DNA of 45,390 nucleotides from JAZDEY01 sp043808325 [NCBI: Candidatus Eiseniibacteriota bacterium]. Its GTDB lineage: Bacteria; Arandabacterota; Arandabacteria; Arandabacterales. Positions 7,724 to 21,518 of the stretch are shown one piece after another (position 1 is the stretch's first letter; each line of letters begins with the position of its first letter). The notes beneath the pieces were generated by a model that saw only the letters and a list, made by a program, of their open reading frames with translations, made no database searches and was not told the DNA's origin. The position numbers were made by a program, and so were the translations under genes. Location of the stretch: positions 1 through 45,390 of the forward strand of contig JAZDEY010000020.1 of the NCBI GenBank assembly GCA_043808325.1, read 5' to 3'.

Positions 7724-7839
7724 TGCGGCGCACCTTGACACTGCAACGACGTGATGATACCCTGAAACTAATCAGGTGCAGGCTGCCCACCGATCTGTCG
7801 CCGGGGCGCCAACTTGCTGTTTGTGCTTGGGGTGCACAG

Positions 7840-10800
7840 ATGAACGTTTTCGACCTTCGCGATCGCCTCGTTGGTGATTACGCTAGCTATACACGCAGTT
7901 TCATTAAGATTGCGGACCCTCGTATTTCGAACACGGTGGAATACGCCCTGAATGCGGGGGCCTTCTGGCCGGAGCCGTTGTTGCAGCTCAATCCGACCTT
8001 TCTACCAGGAGGCACCATCGACGATTTGGTGGCCCAAGGGACGCTTGACCCCGAATGCGCCAAGATATTCCGGCTCGACAAATCCAACACCGACCACACG
8101 GGCAAGCAACTTCTGCTCCACACTCACCAGCGAGAGGCGATACTCAAAGCTAAAGAAGGCAAGTCTTTTGTGCTAACTAGCGGCACAGGGTCAGGCAAGA
8201 GCCTGACGTACATTGTGCCCATCGTCGACCACGTTCTGCGAAACGGCTCCGGCAAAGGCATACAAGCAATCGTTGTGTATCCGATGAACGCCCTTGCCAA
8301 CAGCCAGGGCGAGGAACTCGGGAAGTTCCTGGAGAAGGGCTATCCGAAAGGCAAACCACCTGTTCGCTTCGCTCGCTACACGGGGCAAGAGAAAGGCCCC
8401 GATCGCGAGGAGATTCGGAGCAATCCCCCCGACGTTCTGCTGACCAACTATGTAATGCTCGAGCTTCTGCTCACCCGCATCGAGGATCGGGAGCTGGTTC
8501 GCGCCGCACAGGGGCTGCGTTTCCTTGTGTTCGACGAGTTGCACACCTATCGCGGGCGGCAGGGCGCAGACGTCGCGCTGCTTATTAGGCGCTGCCGTCA
8601 GGCTTTCGGTGGTCACGATATCATCAGCATCGGCACTTCAGCCACAATGGCTAGCGAGGGCTCTACCGGCCAGCAGAAGCAAGAAGTCGCCAAGGTTGCA
8701 CAGATGCTCTTTGGCGTTCCGTTCGACTCTTCGCAGGTTATCGGCGAAACCCTGGAGCGCGCCACGCCGGAGGCAAATTTCGGAGACCCACAGGTGATCC
8801 GGACGCTCCGACAAACGATCGATGCGGACGCGCCTCCACCCGATACCTATGATGACCTTCGCGCCCACCCTCTGGCGTCATGGATCGAGTCCACCTTCGG
8901 TGTGCGCACCGAGGCAGGAACGCGCATGCTTATCAGGCAAGTCCCGCGACGTATAGAGGGAGAGGCCAGCGCGGCTGAAGAGCTGGCGCGCTTGACTGCG
9001 ACCGATGATGTCTCGCGGTGCGCGGCAGTGCTACGGCGCTTCCTACTCAAGGGTTCGCAACTGCGGCGCAGCGCCTCGAGCCGATTCCCCATCTTCGCCT
9101 TCCGGCTGCATCAGTTCTTTACGCGCGGCGATACGGTCTGGGCGACCATCGAGCCTGAAGCTGAGCGCCACCTAGAAATGTCAAAGAAGGGGGCCAAGCC
9201 CGGAGAGCCCGACAAGCCCCTCTTTCCCCTAGTCTTCTGTCGTCAGTGTGGCGCCGCTTACTACCGAGTAAAGGTGATCTCCGACGAGAACGGCAAACAC
9301 CTTCTACCAAGGGAGGATCACCGGGAGCAAGATGATGACGGTAGCGTGGACGGGTACCTCTATGTGTCTGAATCTTCACCCTGGCCGCGGGCAGAGGGGC
9401 CGGACCTCCTGGGGCGTGTACCGGCATTTATGAAGGAGACCACGCCCCAGGGTGCTGAGCGTGTCCGCCCAGACGCACGAGCCGATCTTCCCGAGGCTGT
9501 CTTTGTCGATGCCAGCGGGCAGCTCGTGCCGGATGGCAAAGGTATCCCGACGGCGCTGATCCGGCGGAATTTCCAGTTCTGTCTGGAGCCCTCCTGCGGC
9601 ATTGCCTACACGAAGAGCCAACGATCCGAGCGCGCAAAGCTGGCTACCCTCGGCGTCGACAACCGCAGCACGGCAACCACTATCTTGGCAGTTCGGTCTC
9701 TCATCGAGCTGCAGCGCGATTTGGACCTCAAGCCCGAGGCTCGCAAGCTCCTGAGCTTCATGGACAACCGACAGGACGCCTCGCTACAGGCAGGACACTT
9801 CAACGATTTTGCCCAGGTGGCGTTGCTACGCTCGGCGCTCCACAAGGCGACCCAGGAGCAGGGTGGGAAGGGACTGAGCCACGGGGACCTTTCGCGCAGG
9901 GTGTTCGAAGCCATGCATCTTCCGTTCGATGAGTATGCTGCCGATCCGGATGTTCGAGGCCCGGCGAAGAGCGCAACCGACGACGCCCTGCGTCGTGTCC
10001 TCGACTACTATATCTATCGGGATCTACAACGCGGCTGGCGCGTGACTGCACCCAACCTCGAAGACTGCGGCCTGCTTACCTTCGACTACGAAGGAATGAA
10101 TGGAGAAGATGGCCTGTTGGGGGAGAAGGAGCTCTGGGAGGCTGGTTTCTCAGTTCAAACTGGCCGCGAGAGCGAGCAACTCATTGAGACCCCCGCGCCC
10201 TTGCGCGCCTGTCCCCAGGAGTTGCGTAAGGAACTGCTTCGGACGCTCCTAGATGTTCTGCGTCGGGCCCTGGCGGTTAAGGTAGATGCACTCGACCCAC
10301 AGAAGCAGCTCGATCTGGTGGAAAAGACAAAACCACGCCTGCAGGAAGGTACGGTCTGGTACCTGGAGGATGCGCAGGAGCTCGAGAAATCTGCGATCGC
10401 CTATCCACGCCCAAAGCAACGCCAGGACCGGGCGGGTTTCTTCGTCTCGTCCTACGGCAGCTACGGCCGCTACCTGAGGCGAGCATTGAGGGATTATGTG
10501 CCCCAAGGGCAGGGCTTTGGTCGCACTGAAGTCGATCAGGCGATCCATTTTCTGATGTTGGCGCTCAAGCGCTATGGCATCATCGAGCAGGTTCGCAGCG
10601 GCGACGTTCCCGGCTATCAGATCAATGCTGACGCGCTACGTTGGCTGCCTGCAGATGGCGAGGTTCGCCCGGTTGACCGGACACGTCTGCTGGAGGCCGG
10701 AGAGATCCCACCGGAGGTCAACCGCTACTTCGTGGAGTGTTATCGCTCTTTCGTGAACCTGAAATGCGTACTCGAAGCACGCGAGCATACCGCCCAGGTT

Positions 10801-13098
10801 ACGTCCGAAGACCGGGAAGCGCGCGAAGAGCGCTTCCGCACCGGTGATCTGCCCCTCCTCTTCTGCTCTCCTACGATGGAGCTGGGCGTCGACATCGCCC
10901 AGCTAAACCTCGTCAATCTCCGAAACGTTCCGCCGACGCCGGCCAACTACGCCCAGCGCAGCGGCCGTGCCGGGCGCGGCGGCCAGCCGGCTCTGGTCTA
11001 CACCTACTGCGCGGGCCGCAGCCCACACGACCAGTATTACTTCCGCCAGCCGAATCAGATGGTCGCTGGCTCGGTGGCGCCGCCGCGCATCGACGTCCGC
11101 AATCGCGACCTGCTGCGCTCCCATCTCTACGCCATTTGGATGGAAGTGGCCAAACCGGACCTCGGCAAGACGCTGACGGCAGTTCTCGATCTCGGCTCCG
11201 ACGATGGAAGACTTCCGCTCCCCGTTAAGGCCGCGCTTGTGCAGGAATTGAAGGACCCGGCCCATCGGGCGGCCGCACTGGCGAAGGCCAACCAGCTCAT
11301 CGCCGACATCCGCGACGAGTTATCCACGACGGCATGGTTCCACGAGAATTGGACCAAGGAAACTCTTGATCAGATCGAGCGTGCTTTTGAGGAGTCCTGC
11401 GAACGCTGGCGCAGCCTCTACCGCTCAGCTGTCCGCCAGCGAGAGCTGCATCACAAAATCATCCTCGATCACACTCGGCCCGAGCAGGAGCGCAATCATT
11501 CTCGCCGCCTGCGTGCCCAAGCCGAAAGCCAGATCAAGCTACTCACCGAAGCCGCAGGCATCTACGAGGGCGATTTCTACTCCTACCGCTACTTTGCTTC
11601 AGAAGGTTTTCTGCCGGGCTACAACTTCCCGCGCTTGCCCATCTCGGCGTACGTGCCAGGGCGACGCGGGCACAAGGGCCACGATGAATTCGTCTCTCGG
11701 CCTCGGTTCCTGGCTATCTCCGAGTTCGGCCCGCGTGCCATCATCTACCACGAGGGGGCGCGCTACCGGGTCTACAAGGTAAATCTCGACTACGGCTCCG
11801 GTGACATAGAGACAACGCATGATCTCTCGACCGCCACCATGAAGCGCTGCTCGAAATGCGGTTACGCGCACCTGGAGCAGGGGACCAACTTGGTCGAGGT
11901 ATGCGATCGCTGCGGGTCCGCCCTCAACGGCCCGGCCCGCATGGAAAACCTGGTCCGGATGCAAAACGTCAGCCTAAAGCTCGCAAAGCGCATCACCTGC
12001 GATGAGGAGGAACGGCAGCGGTTTGGCTACAAGCTTGTCACCTCCTACCGCTTCCCGGACACCGGTGGCAAGCCTGATCGTAAGGATGCCGAGGTTTACC
12101 GCGGCCCCACGCTCGTTATGCGACTTAGCTACGGCGATGCTACCGATCTTTACCGCGTCAACCTGGGCTGGGCCAGCCGTGGCAGCAGCCAGCCGCCGGG
12201 CTTCAACCTTGACTTGGAGCGCGGCTACTGGTCGCCCAACCAAGCCGACGACGAGGATAAGGATGACGCTACCGCTCAGGGGCGGATTCAGCGTGTGGTG
12301 CCTTACGTCAAGGACGCTAAGAACGCGCTTGTGATGCGGTTCGAGCCGCCCCGATCGGGTCCGGAGATGGCAAGCCTGCAGGCCGCTTTCAAGGAGGCCA
12401 TCCAGAAGCACTTCCAGCTTGAGCCCCGCGAGCTCTCGTGCGAGCCGCTGCCCTCGGCCCAGGCGCGCCGCGAGATCCTTTTCTACGAAGCCTCCGAAGG
12501 CGGCGCGGGGGTACTGCGCCAGCTAGCCGAAGACCCTGCAGTATTGCCGCTGCTTGCTCGGACGGCGCTGGAAATCTGCCACTTCGATGCGAGTACGCTC
12601 GAGGACAAGGGCGCGCAGACCTGCGGCAAGGCGTGCTACGAATGCCTGCTGGATTACGCCAACCAGCCGGACCATAAGGACTTGGACCGCCATCTCATCC
12701 GCGACCTGTTGGCCGACCTGTCGCATTCAGAGTGTCGCCCCGCCAGTGGCGCTGGATCGCGAACGGAACGCATAGCCGCGCTACGCAAGCGCTGTGACAG
12801 CCAACTGGAGATGCGTTGGCTCGACTCCGCAGATAGACTGATGCTCCGACTGCCGAGTGATGCCCAGTATCTGGTCGAGGCATGTTCAACCAGACCCGAT
12901 TTCTACTACCGCGAGCATAACGCCGCGATCTACATCGACGGCCCGCCGCACGACGAGCCGGACCAGATTCGTGAGGATGAGGACATCACCCAGCGGCTGA
13001 TGGAGATGGGTTATATCGTGATTCGGTTTCATCACAAGGCGGACTGGAACGAGGTCTTCCGTCGCCATCCGGACATCTTCGGGACGGCACAGTTGTGA
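7840..13098 (+). CDS. DEAD/DEAH helicase with DUF1998 and C-terminal nuclease-like domain (DrmA-DrmB/DruE-like)
   Basis: 1752 aa from ATG 7840. The frame opens earlier at 7723, but that lies at the -10 box, while MNVFDLRDRLVGDY is the usual family N-terminus. Helicase motifs: Walker A GTGSGKS (about 115-121), DELH (about 231), GTSATM (about 266) and motif VI QRSGRAGRGG (about 1037). Cysteine pairs CRQCG (about 465) and CLEPSCG (about 580) suggest one zinc site; CSKCG and CDRCG (about 1336-1357) make a second ribbon. The DUF1998 end has EGGAGVL and CGKACYECLLDY (about 1594). The last 90 residues (AIYIDGPPHD, then LMEMGYIVIRFHH) resemble the DUF559/Vsr nuclease fold. DUF1998 helicases occur in DISARM (DrmA plus DrmB) and Druantia (DruE). 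Here both parts are one chain. The four-base overlap with the SNF2 gene implies coupled translation. Role in anti-phage defence is inferred. Confidence 0.9.
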   Translation: MNVFDLRDRLVGDYASYTRSFIKIADPRISNTVEYALNAGAFWPEPLLQLNPTFLPGGTIDDLVAQGTLDPECAKIFRLDKSNTDHTGKQLLLHTHQREAILKAKEGKSFVLTSGTGSGKSLTYIVPIVDHVLRNGSGKGIQAIVVYPMNALANSQGEELGKFLEKGYPKGKPPVRFARYTGQEKGPDREEIRSNPPDVLLTNYVMLELLLTRIEDRELVRAAQGLRFLVFDELHTYRGRQGADVALLIRRCRQAFGGHDIISIGTSATMASEGSTGQQKQEVAKVAQMLFGVPFDSSQVIGETLERATPEANFGDPQVIRTLRQTIDADAPPPDTYDDLRAHPLASWIESTFGVRTEAGTRMLIRQVPRRIEGEASAAEELARLTATDDVSRCAAVLRRFLLKGSQLRRSASSRFPIFAFRLHQFFTRGDTVWATIEPEAERHLEMSKKGAKPGEPDKPLFPLVFCRQCGAAYYRVKVISDENGKHLLPREDHREQDDDGSVDGYLYVSESSPWPRAEGPDLLGRVPAFMKETTPQGAERVRPDARADLPEAVFVDASGQLVPDGKGIPTALIRRNFQFCLEPSCGIAYTKSQRSERAKLATLGVDNRSTATTILAVRSLIELQRDLDLKPEARKLLSFMDNRQDASLQAGHFNDFAQVALLRSALHKATQEQGGKGLSHGDLSRRVFEAMHLPFDEYAADPDVRGPAKSATDDALRRVLDYYIYRDLQRGWRVTAPNLEDCGLLTFDYEGMNGEDGLLGEKELWEAGFSVQTGRESEQLIETPAPLRACPQELRKELLRTLLDVLRRALAVKVDALDPQKQLDLVEKTKPRLQEGTVWYLEDAQELEKSAIAYPRPKQRQDRAGFFVSSYGSYGRYLRRALRDYVPQGQGFGRTEVDQAIHFLMLALKRYGIIEQVRSGDVPGYQINADALRWLPADGEVRPVDRTRLLEAGEIPPEVNRYFVECYRSFVNLKCVLEAREHTAQVTSEDREAREERFRTGDLPLLFCSPTMELGVDIAQLNLVNLRNVPPTPANYAQRSGRAGRGGQPALVYTYCAGRSPHDQYYFRQPNQMVAGSVAPPRIDVRNRDLLRSHLYAIWMEVAKPDLGKTLTAVLDLGSDDGRLPLPVKAALVQELKDPAHRAAALAKANQLIADIRDELSTTAWFHENWTKETLDQIERAFEESCERWRSLYRSAVRQRELHHKIILDHTRPEQERNHSRRLRAQAESQIKLLTEAAGIYEGDFYSYRYFASEGFLPGYNFPRLPISAYVPGRRGHKGHDEFVSRPRFLAISEFGPRAIIYHEGARYRVYKVNLDYGSGDIETTHDLSTATMKRCSKCGYAHLEQGTNLVEVCDRCGSALNGPARMENLVRMQNVSLKLAKRITCDEEERQRFGYKLVTSYRFPDTGGKPDRKDAEVYRGPTLVMRLSYGDATDLYRVNLGWASRGSSQPPGFNLDLERGYWSPNQADDEDKDDATAQGRIQRVVPYVKDAKNALVMRFEPPRSGPEMASLQAAFKEAIQKHFQLEPRELSCEPLPSAQARREILFYEASEGGAGVLRQLAEDPAVLPLLARTALEICHFDASTLEDKGAQTCGKACYECLLDYANQPDHKDLDRHLIRDLLADLSHSECRPASGAGSRTERIAALRKRCDSQLEMRWLDSADRLMLRLPSDAQYLVEACSTRPDFYYREHNAAIYIDGPPHDEPDQIREDEDITQRLMEMGYIVIRFHHKADWNEVFRRHPDIFGTAQL

Positions 13099-15926
13099 GC
13101 ACGGCCACGCTGTCTAAACCGGGCACCCTGATCCACGCCCGCGGGCGTGAGTGGGTCGTGCTACCTGAGTCCACAGACGATCTTCTCATTGCGCGGCCCT
13201 TGGGTGGGCTCGATGAGGAGATCACGGGCATCCTGCCTGCCGTTGAGCCGGTCGAGTCCGCTGCGTTCCCACTTCCAACTCCTGATGACCTCGGCGACTT
13301 TGCCTCGGGCCAGCTCCTGCGCGACGCAGCCCGCCTTTCCACCCGTGCGGCCGCTGGCCCCTTCCGCAGTTTCGGACGCATTGCTGTCGAGCCACGGCCG
13401 TATCAGCTTGTGCCTTTGATGATGGCGCTCAAGCTCGACCCCGTGCGCCTCTTGATCGCCGACGACGTTGGGATCGGCAAGACCATCGAGGCGGCGGTCG
13501 TCGCCCGGGAGTTACTCGACCGCGGTGAGATTCGTCGGCTGGCCGTACTCTGCCCACCGCATCTTGCCGAGCAATGGCAAGGCGAGCTGGCCGAGAAGTT
13601 CCACATCGATGCCGAACTCGTCCTGAGCAGCACCATCATGCGATTGGAGCGGGATCTGCCTGTGGGCGTCTCGGTATTTGACCGCCACCGCTTCACCATA
13701 GTCTCCACCGACTTCATCAAGAGCACGCGCCGTGCTGAGGATTTCATTCTGAAGTGTCCGGAGTTCGTCATCGTGGATGAGGCCCACGGTTGCACCCTGG
13801 CCGCTGGCGTGGGGCGCGGACGGCAGCAGCGTTTCGATCTTCTGCGCCGCGTCGCAGCGGACCTGTCCCGGCACTTAGTGCTCGTCACGGCCACGCCTCA
13901 CAGCGGCAACGAGGAAGCCTTCAGGTCGCTCTTGAGCCTGCTCGAAAGCGATTTCGCTAACCTGCCTGCGGACTTGGACCGCGCTGAGCTTGCAGGTATT
14001 CGGCGGAAGATTGCCCGTCACCTTGTCCAGCGCCGGCGAGCTAACATCCGCAACTACTTGGACACCGATACCGCCTTCCCCGAGCGCAAGGACAAAGAGG
14101 CAACCTACACATTCAGCCAGGACTACCGCACCCTCTTCGATGACATCCTCGCCTTTGCGCGTGACTATGTCTCGGGAGAGGACGGGGAGCGCAGGCGCCG
14201 AGTGCGCTATTGGTCCGCGCTGGCCCTGCTCCGCTGCGTTTCGTCGAGTCCCGCCGCCGCAGCAGCTACGCTGCGAAGCCGCGCTGCTGTGGACCAGGCC
14301 ACTGATGAAGACGTAGATGAGGTTGGCCAGCGCACGGTGCTCGACCAGGGCGATGCGGACGACGTGATCGCTGTCGACTTCAGCCCCGGCTCCGATACCG
14401 AGGGTGGCGGCGAGGGCACTCGCCGCAAGCTGCTCGACTTCGCCCGGCGTGCCGAAGCCGTCCCGCCAGATGCCGACCAAAAACTCCAGGGCGCCATCCG
14501 TGAGATCAAGGCGCTCATGAAGGACGGCTTCCAGCCGGTCGTCTTCTGCCGCTTCGTGGACACAGCCGACTATGTGGCTCGCCAGCTCCGCGAGGCGCTG
14601 CCCACGAAGGTGGCTGTCGAATCCGTGACTGGCTTGCTCCCGCCCGCCGAACGCGAGGCGCGAATTGCCGCTCTGGTCGCCGAATCGGGCCAGTACGTTC
14701 TCGTCTGTACCGATTGCTTGGCGGAGGGCATCAACCTGCAGGAGCACTTCAACGCCGTCCTGCACTACGACCTGGCCTGGAATCCCACGCGCCACGAGCA
14801 GCGCGAAGGTCGGGTCGATCGCTTCGGCCAGGAGAAGCGCGAGGTCCGCGTCATAACTTACTACGGCACCGACAACCCCATAGACGGTGTGATTCTCGAT
14901 GTCCTCATCCGCAAGCATAAGAGCATCAAGAGTGACCTCGGCGTTACGGTTGCGGTGCCGGGCTCGAGCGAGCAGATAGTCGAGGCCCTTTTCGAAGGCG
15001 CACTTTTCCGGGAGAAGACGAAGGCCGGTCGGAGTCAGCTGACACTAGACTTCATCAACGACCTTGAGCCGAAGAAGCAGGCCATCCACGCTGAGTGGGA
15101 GAACGCCCGTGACCGCGAAAAGGCCAGCCGCTCGCGCTTTGCCCAGCACACCTTGAGCCCTGAAGCCGTCGCGGCGGAACTGAAGAGCGTGCGTGCCGCC
15201 ATCGGTCGCAGTGAGGATGTCGCCCGCTTCTTCCACGCCGTGCTGCAGGCAGCGAATGTCCCGATTCGGGACAAGGGCAGTGCGGTCACTGTGCACCTCT
15301 CCAAGGACGTGCCGCGCTCCCTGCGCCAGGCCATCGGGAGTGACGAGCCATTCAGCGGCCGCTTCGACCTCCCGCTGGAAGCGGACGAGGTCTATCTTGG
15401 CCGTACCAGCCCGGTGGTCGAGGGTCTTGCCGGCTGGACACTCGATCAGGCGCTCGATCCAGTGGCCCGGGAGGCCAGGCCCGTGGCTGCCCGGTGCGGC
15501 GTGATATCCACCTCAGCCGTAAGTGCCCGGACGACGCTCCTAGTGGCACGCTTACGCTATCATCTGCAGATCGCGGAAACCGATGCGGAGACCATCCTTT
15601 GCGAGGAGATAGTCCCGCTGGCCTTCACCCGTGCGGCTGACGCGCCGCAGTGGCTGACTCCCGAGGATGGCGAGCGCCTGCTGGCCGCCAAGCCTGAGCG
15701 TAACCTCGTCGCCACCGCTATCGACCAGCAAATTGCCATGCTGATCGCGACCCTGCCGAGAGTCCAAGAGGCTCTCGCGCCCATCGCCATGGAACGCGCC
15801 GCTACGCAGCTTGCTGCCCACGAGCGGGTGCGCGAAGCCGCACGAAGCAAGGGCCGCGTCACCGTTCAGCCGGTACTCCCGGTTGACATTCTCGGGGCCT
15901 ACGTCCTCTTGCCGAGGTTGAGCTGA
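13095..15926 (+). CDS. SNF2/RapA-like helicase (DrmD-like)
   Basis: A 943-aa protein starting at GTG 13095, overlapping the upstream stop by four bases. The SNF2 ATPase core has PYQLVPLMMALKLDPVRLLI, motif I DDVGIGKTIEAAV (about 122-134), LCPPHLAEQWQGEL, motif II VDEAH (about 227), TATPHSGNEEAF, VFCRFVDTADYVA, and the C-terminal lobe TDCLAEGINLQ with HEQREGRVDRFGQ (about 537-578). The sequence is closest in style to the RapA/DrmD branch and not to eukaryotic remodellers. The C-terminal third is helical and unassigned. In class 1 DISARM, DrmD accompanies DrmMI and DrmA-C; here it sits between the DUF1998 helicase and an adenine methyltransferase. It probably translocates on DNA to license or restrict foreign DNA. 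Confidence 0.9.
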   Translation: MSTATLSKPGTLIHARGREWVVLPESTDDLLIARPLGGLDEEITGILPAVEPVESAAFPLPTPDDLGDFASGQLLRDAARLSTRAAAGPFRSFGRIAVEPRPYQLVPLMMALKLDPVRLLIADDVGIGKTIEAAVVARELLDRGEIRRLAVLCPPHLAEQWQGELAEKFHIDAELVLSSTIMRLERDLPVGVSVFDRHRFTIVSTDFIKSTRRAEDFILKCPEFVIVDEAHGCTLAAGVGRGRQQRFDLLRRVAADLSRHLVLVTATPHSGNEEAFRSLLSLLESDFANLPADLDRAELAGIRRKIARHLVQRRRANIRNYLDTDTAFPERKDKEATYTFSQDYRTLFDDILAFARDYVSGEDGERRRRVRYWSALALLRCVSSSPAAAAATLRSRAAVDQATDEDVDEVGQRTVLDQGDADDVIAVDFSPGSDTEGGGEGTRRKLLDFARRAEAVPPDADQKLQGAIREIKALMKDGFQPVVFCRFVDTADYVARQLREALPTKVAVESVTGLLPPAEREARIAALVAESGQYVLVCTDCLAEGINLQEHFNAVLHYDLAWNPTRHEQREGRVDRFGQEKREVRVITYYGTDNPIDGVILDVLIRKHKSIKSDLGVTVAVPGSSEQIVEALFEGALFREKTKAGRSQLTLDFINDLEPKKQAIHAEWENARDREKASRSRFAQHTLSPEAVAAELKSVRAAIGRSEDVARFFHAVLQAANVPIRDKGSAVTVHLSKDVPRSLRQAIGSDEPFSGRFDLPLEADEVYLGRTSPVVEGLAGWTLDQALDPVAREARPVAARCGVISTSAVSARTTLLVARLRYHLQIAETDAETILCEEIVPLAFTRAADAPQWLTPEDGERLLAAKPERNLVATAIDQQIAMLIATLPRVQEALAPIAMERAATQLAAHERVREAARSKGRVTVQPVLPVDILGAYVLLPRLS

Positions 15927-15928
15927 CC

Positions 15929-20025
<4,097 letters not shown>

Positions 20026-20029
<4 letters not shown>

Positions 20030-20214
20030 AAAGACACGCGAAGCGAGTTCATACTCGCATTCCAAGGAAATCCCTGATAGATGCCTGTCGTCGTGTGCTT
20101 GAGCTTGCGTCCCAGTACAAACCAGGGGAAACACCATGGGGAGTTGGGATACGATGGCCTCATATTTGGTTACTTGGACGCGATGTTCGGCAAGATGAGA
20201 CGACGACACCGTGA
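20026..20214 (+). CDS. 62-aa basic protein coupled to the methyltransferase gene
   Basis: The ATG overlaps the methyltransferase stop in ATGA, the third tight junction in the operon. The sequence runs MKRHAKRVHTRIPRKSLIDA and later WGVGIRWPHIWLLGRD. It is basic and Trp-rich, with no known domain. It could be a small fourth component, or the truncated start of a lost gene such as the usual PLD protein. Only position supports it. Confidence 0.5.
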
Positions 20215-20306
20215 TCAGCATCCAACGACTGTCCGAACTTGCTTGACTAACCGCCCGCATGAAGCGTTCATGAATGCAACTCCATTTGGCCCAAAGGAGG
20301 TAGCAA

Positions 20307-21167
20307 TTGAGACTGGCCACCGCGATCCGGTGTTTCGACATCCAGCTCGCCGCTGATGGCAAGAGCGAGCACACTCGTGGCGCCTATCTCCGAGACCTTA
20401 CGAAGTTCAGGGACTGGCTGCGTGGCGATCCCGATATCGTCAGCATCGCTCCCGGCACTCTCGCCAGGTACCTGACCCGCAAAGCCCCAGTAACCATACC
20501 CGCAATATCCGGCAATCGAACTAAGACGGCGCTGCGGGTCTTCTTTCGGTTTCTCGTCGCCGCCGGCTACATGGACACCGACCCTGCGCGGCTGATCAAG
20601 AATGGACGGACCGAGCCCAAGATCCCGGCGCACCTGACTGCCGCCGAAGCACGAAGGCTCATGTCAGCCATCCGGGTGGCGCGGAGCAATGCGGCAGATC
20701 GGGACCGCGCACTGTTTGCCTTCCTGCTTTATACCGGCATCAGACTCGGGTCAGCGATCGAACTGAGGGTTCGCGATGTCAACCTCGGCCAGCGGACAGC
20801 GCAGATCAACGGCAAGGGCGGGGCCAGACAGTCGGTCTACCTCAACTCGAGCGTCCGCAGGTTTCTCAAGTCACACATCAAGGCCTTCGGACTCACCCCC
20901 GACGACGCTCTCTTCCCCTCCCGCAGCGGCGGTCACCTGTGTGCTCGCCAAGTCCAGCTCCGATTCAAGCACTGGCTCGACAAGGCTGGCATCACCCGTC
21001 ACCTTACGGTCCATTCTACGCGGCACACCTTCGCCATGAACCTCTACCGAAGTAGTGGCAACCTCCGGCTCGTCCAGACCGCGCTCGGGCATCGGCACAT
21101 TAGCACGACCGAAATCTACGCCCGAGTTGAGGACAAGACCCTGAGGCGAGCGCTCGAGAGATTGTAG
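20307..21167 (+). CDS. Tyrosine recombinase, XerC/XerD-like
   Basis: A 286-aa protein starting at TTG 20307, with AAAGGAGG and a 5-base gap upstream. The core-binding domain is residues 1-100. The catalytic set is complete: R146 (TGIRLGSA), K170 (NGKGG), H236 and R239 (HSTRHTF), H262 (LGHRHIS) and Y271 (TTEIYARV). Length fits Xer-type enzymes. The extra alpha-helix segment of integron IntI, usually before HxxR, is absent. It lies directly before an array of short gene units separated by structured repeats, in the same direction as most of them. It may mobilise that array, but it could also belong to an unrelated element. Confidence 0.92.
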   Translation: MRLATAIRCFDIQLAADGKSEHTRGAYLRDLTKFRDWLRGDPDIVSIAPGTLARYLTRKAPVTIPAISGNRTKTALRVFFRFLVAAGYMDTDPARLIKNGRTEPKIPAHLTAAEARRLMSAIRVARSNAADRDRALFAFLLYTGIRLGSAIELRVRDVNLGQRTAQINGKGGARQSVYLNSSVRRFLKSHIKAFGLTPDDALFPSRSGGHLCARQVQLRFKHWLDKAGITRHLTVHSTRHTFAMNLYRSSGNLRLVQTALGHRHISTTEIYARVEDKTLRRALERL

Positions 21168-21213
21168 CCCAATCACCGCGAAAGCCCGTTTTCCCTACTT
21201 CGTTCAATCGGCA

Positions 21214-21354
21214 TTATGCGAAGCTGGCCAGAGTCACGACCTCGCTGAACCCTTCAAGCAGCGTATCGTCATTTTCCCCGGCGCGTTGCTTGGTGTCGAC
21301 CTTTCCCCGGGAGATCACGTGGGTCTACTCTCGAACCGGTGAGCGCAGTCTCAT
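21214..21354 (-). pseudogene. Remnant of a RAYT/Y1 transposase N-terminus
   Basis: On the minus strand from ATG 21354: MRLRSPVRE, an in-frame stop, then THVISRGKVDTKQRAGEN, ending TLASFA. The start MRLRSP...HVISRGK matches the N-terminus of REP-associated tyrosine transposases (usual form YHVISRGN). Only about 46 codons remain and the catalytic HUH and Tyr motifs are missing. A similar HVISRGK remnant lies in repeat L3 near 29480. Confidence 0.5.
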
Positions 21355-21518
21355 CTCGAAACCGTATAGCACATGTCATGACCTTCAGTCTTTGACAGAG
21401 GCGTCAGACTGTGGTATCCTAAATGCTCGGCTTATTGAGCATTGTGCGGCAGAGCAGTAACCCAAAGGCTGTCATCTGGAAACGGCATAAGCCGCGGCTG
21501 GGCACTGTTAGAGGTAGT
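21305..21518 (+). repeat. Leader repeat L1
   Basis: Starts with CCCCGGGAGATCACGTGGGT (21305-21324), identical to 29472-29491. It includes the promoter at 21392-21420, a GGCAGAG box 27 bases after the -10 (21448-21454), and a conserved core at 21461-21505 (CCCAAAGGCTG, CTGGAAACGGCATAAGCCG). The same core occurs in L2, L3 and L4. Although an ATG frame at 21423 reads through, the shared peptide it encodes (VIWKRHKP) recurs in L2, where no gene continues, so this part is non-coding. Confidence 0.75.
21392..21420 (+). promoter_or_regulatory. Promoter within L1
   Basis: TTGACA (21392-21397), 17 bases, TATCCT (21415-21420). The -35 is consensus. L3 and L4 hold the same arrangement. The gene starts about 100 bases downstream. 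Confidence 0.65.

Noticed and set aside
7388-7741. Minus-strand open frame upstream of the XRE-ImmA gene with the peptide VVQLGEPRTKTL
   Set aside because: The start of the peptide is encoded by the 22-bp repeat and the frame overlaps both divergent promoters. A tRNA was considered because such peptides can come from tRNA genes, but no cloverleaf was found.
13875-14918. Long minus-strand open frame (347 codons) opposite the SNF2 gene
   Set aside because: It is a shadow of the high-GC SNF2 gene. No ribosome site or family motif, and the plus strand carries all SNF2 motifs through it.
20307-21167. Calling the tyrosine recombinase an integron integrase IntI
   Set aside because: The residues between the core and HxxR lack the IntI-specific extra helix and the protein is short (286 aa). 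Only a Xer-type call is supported.
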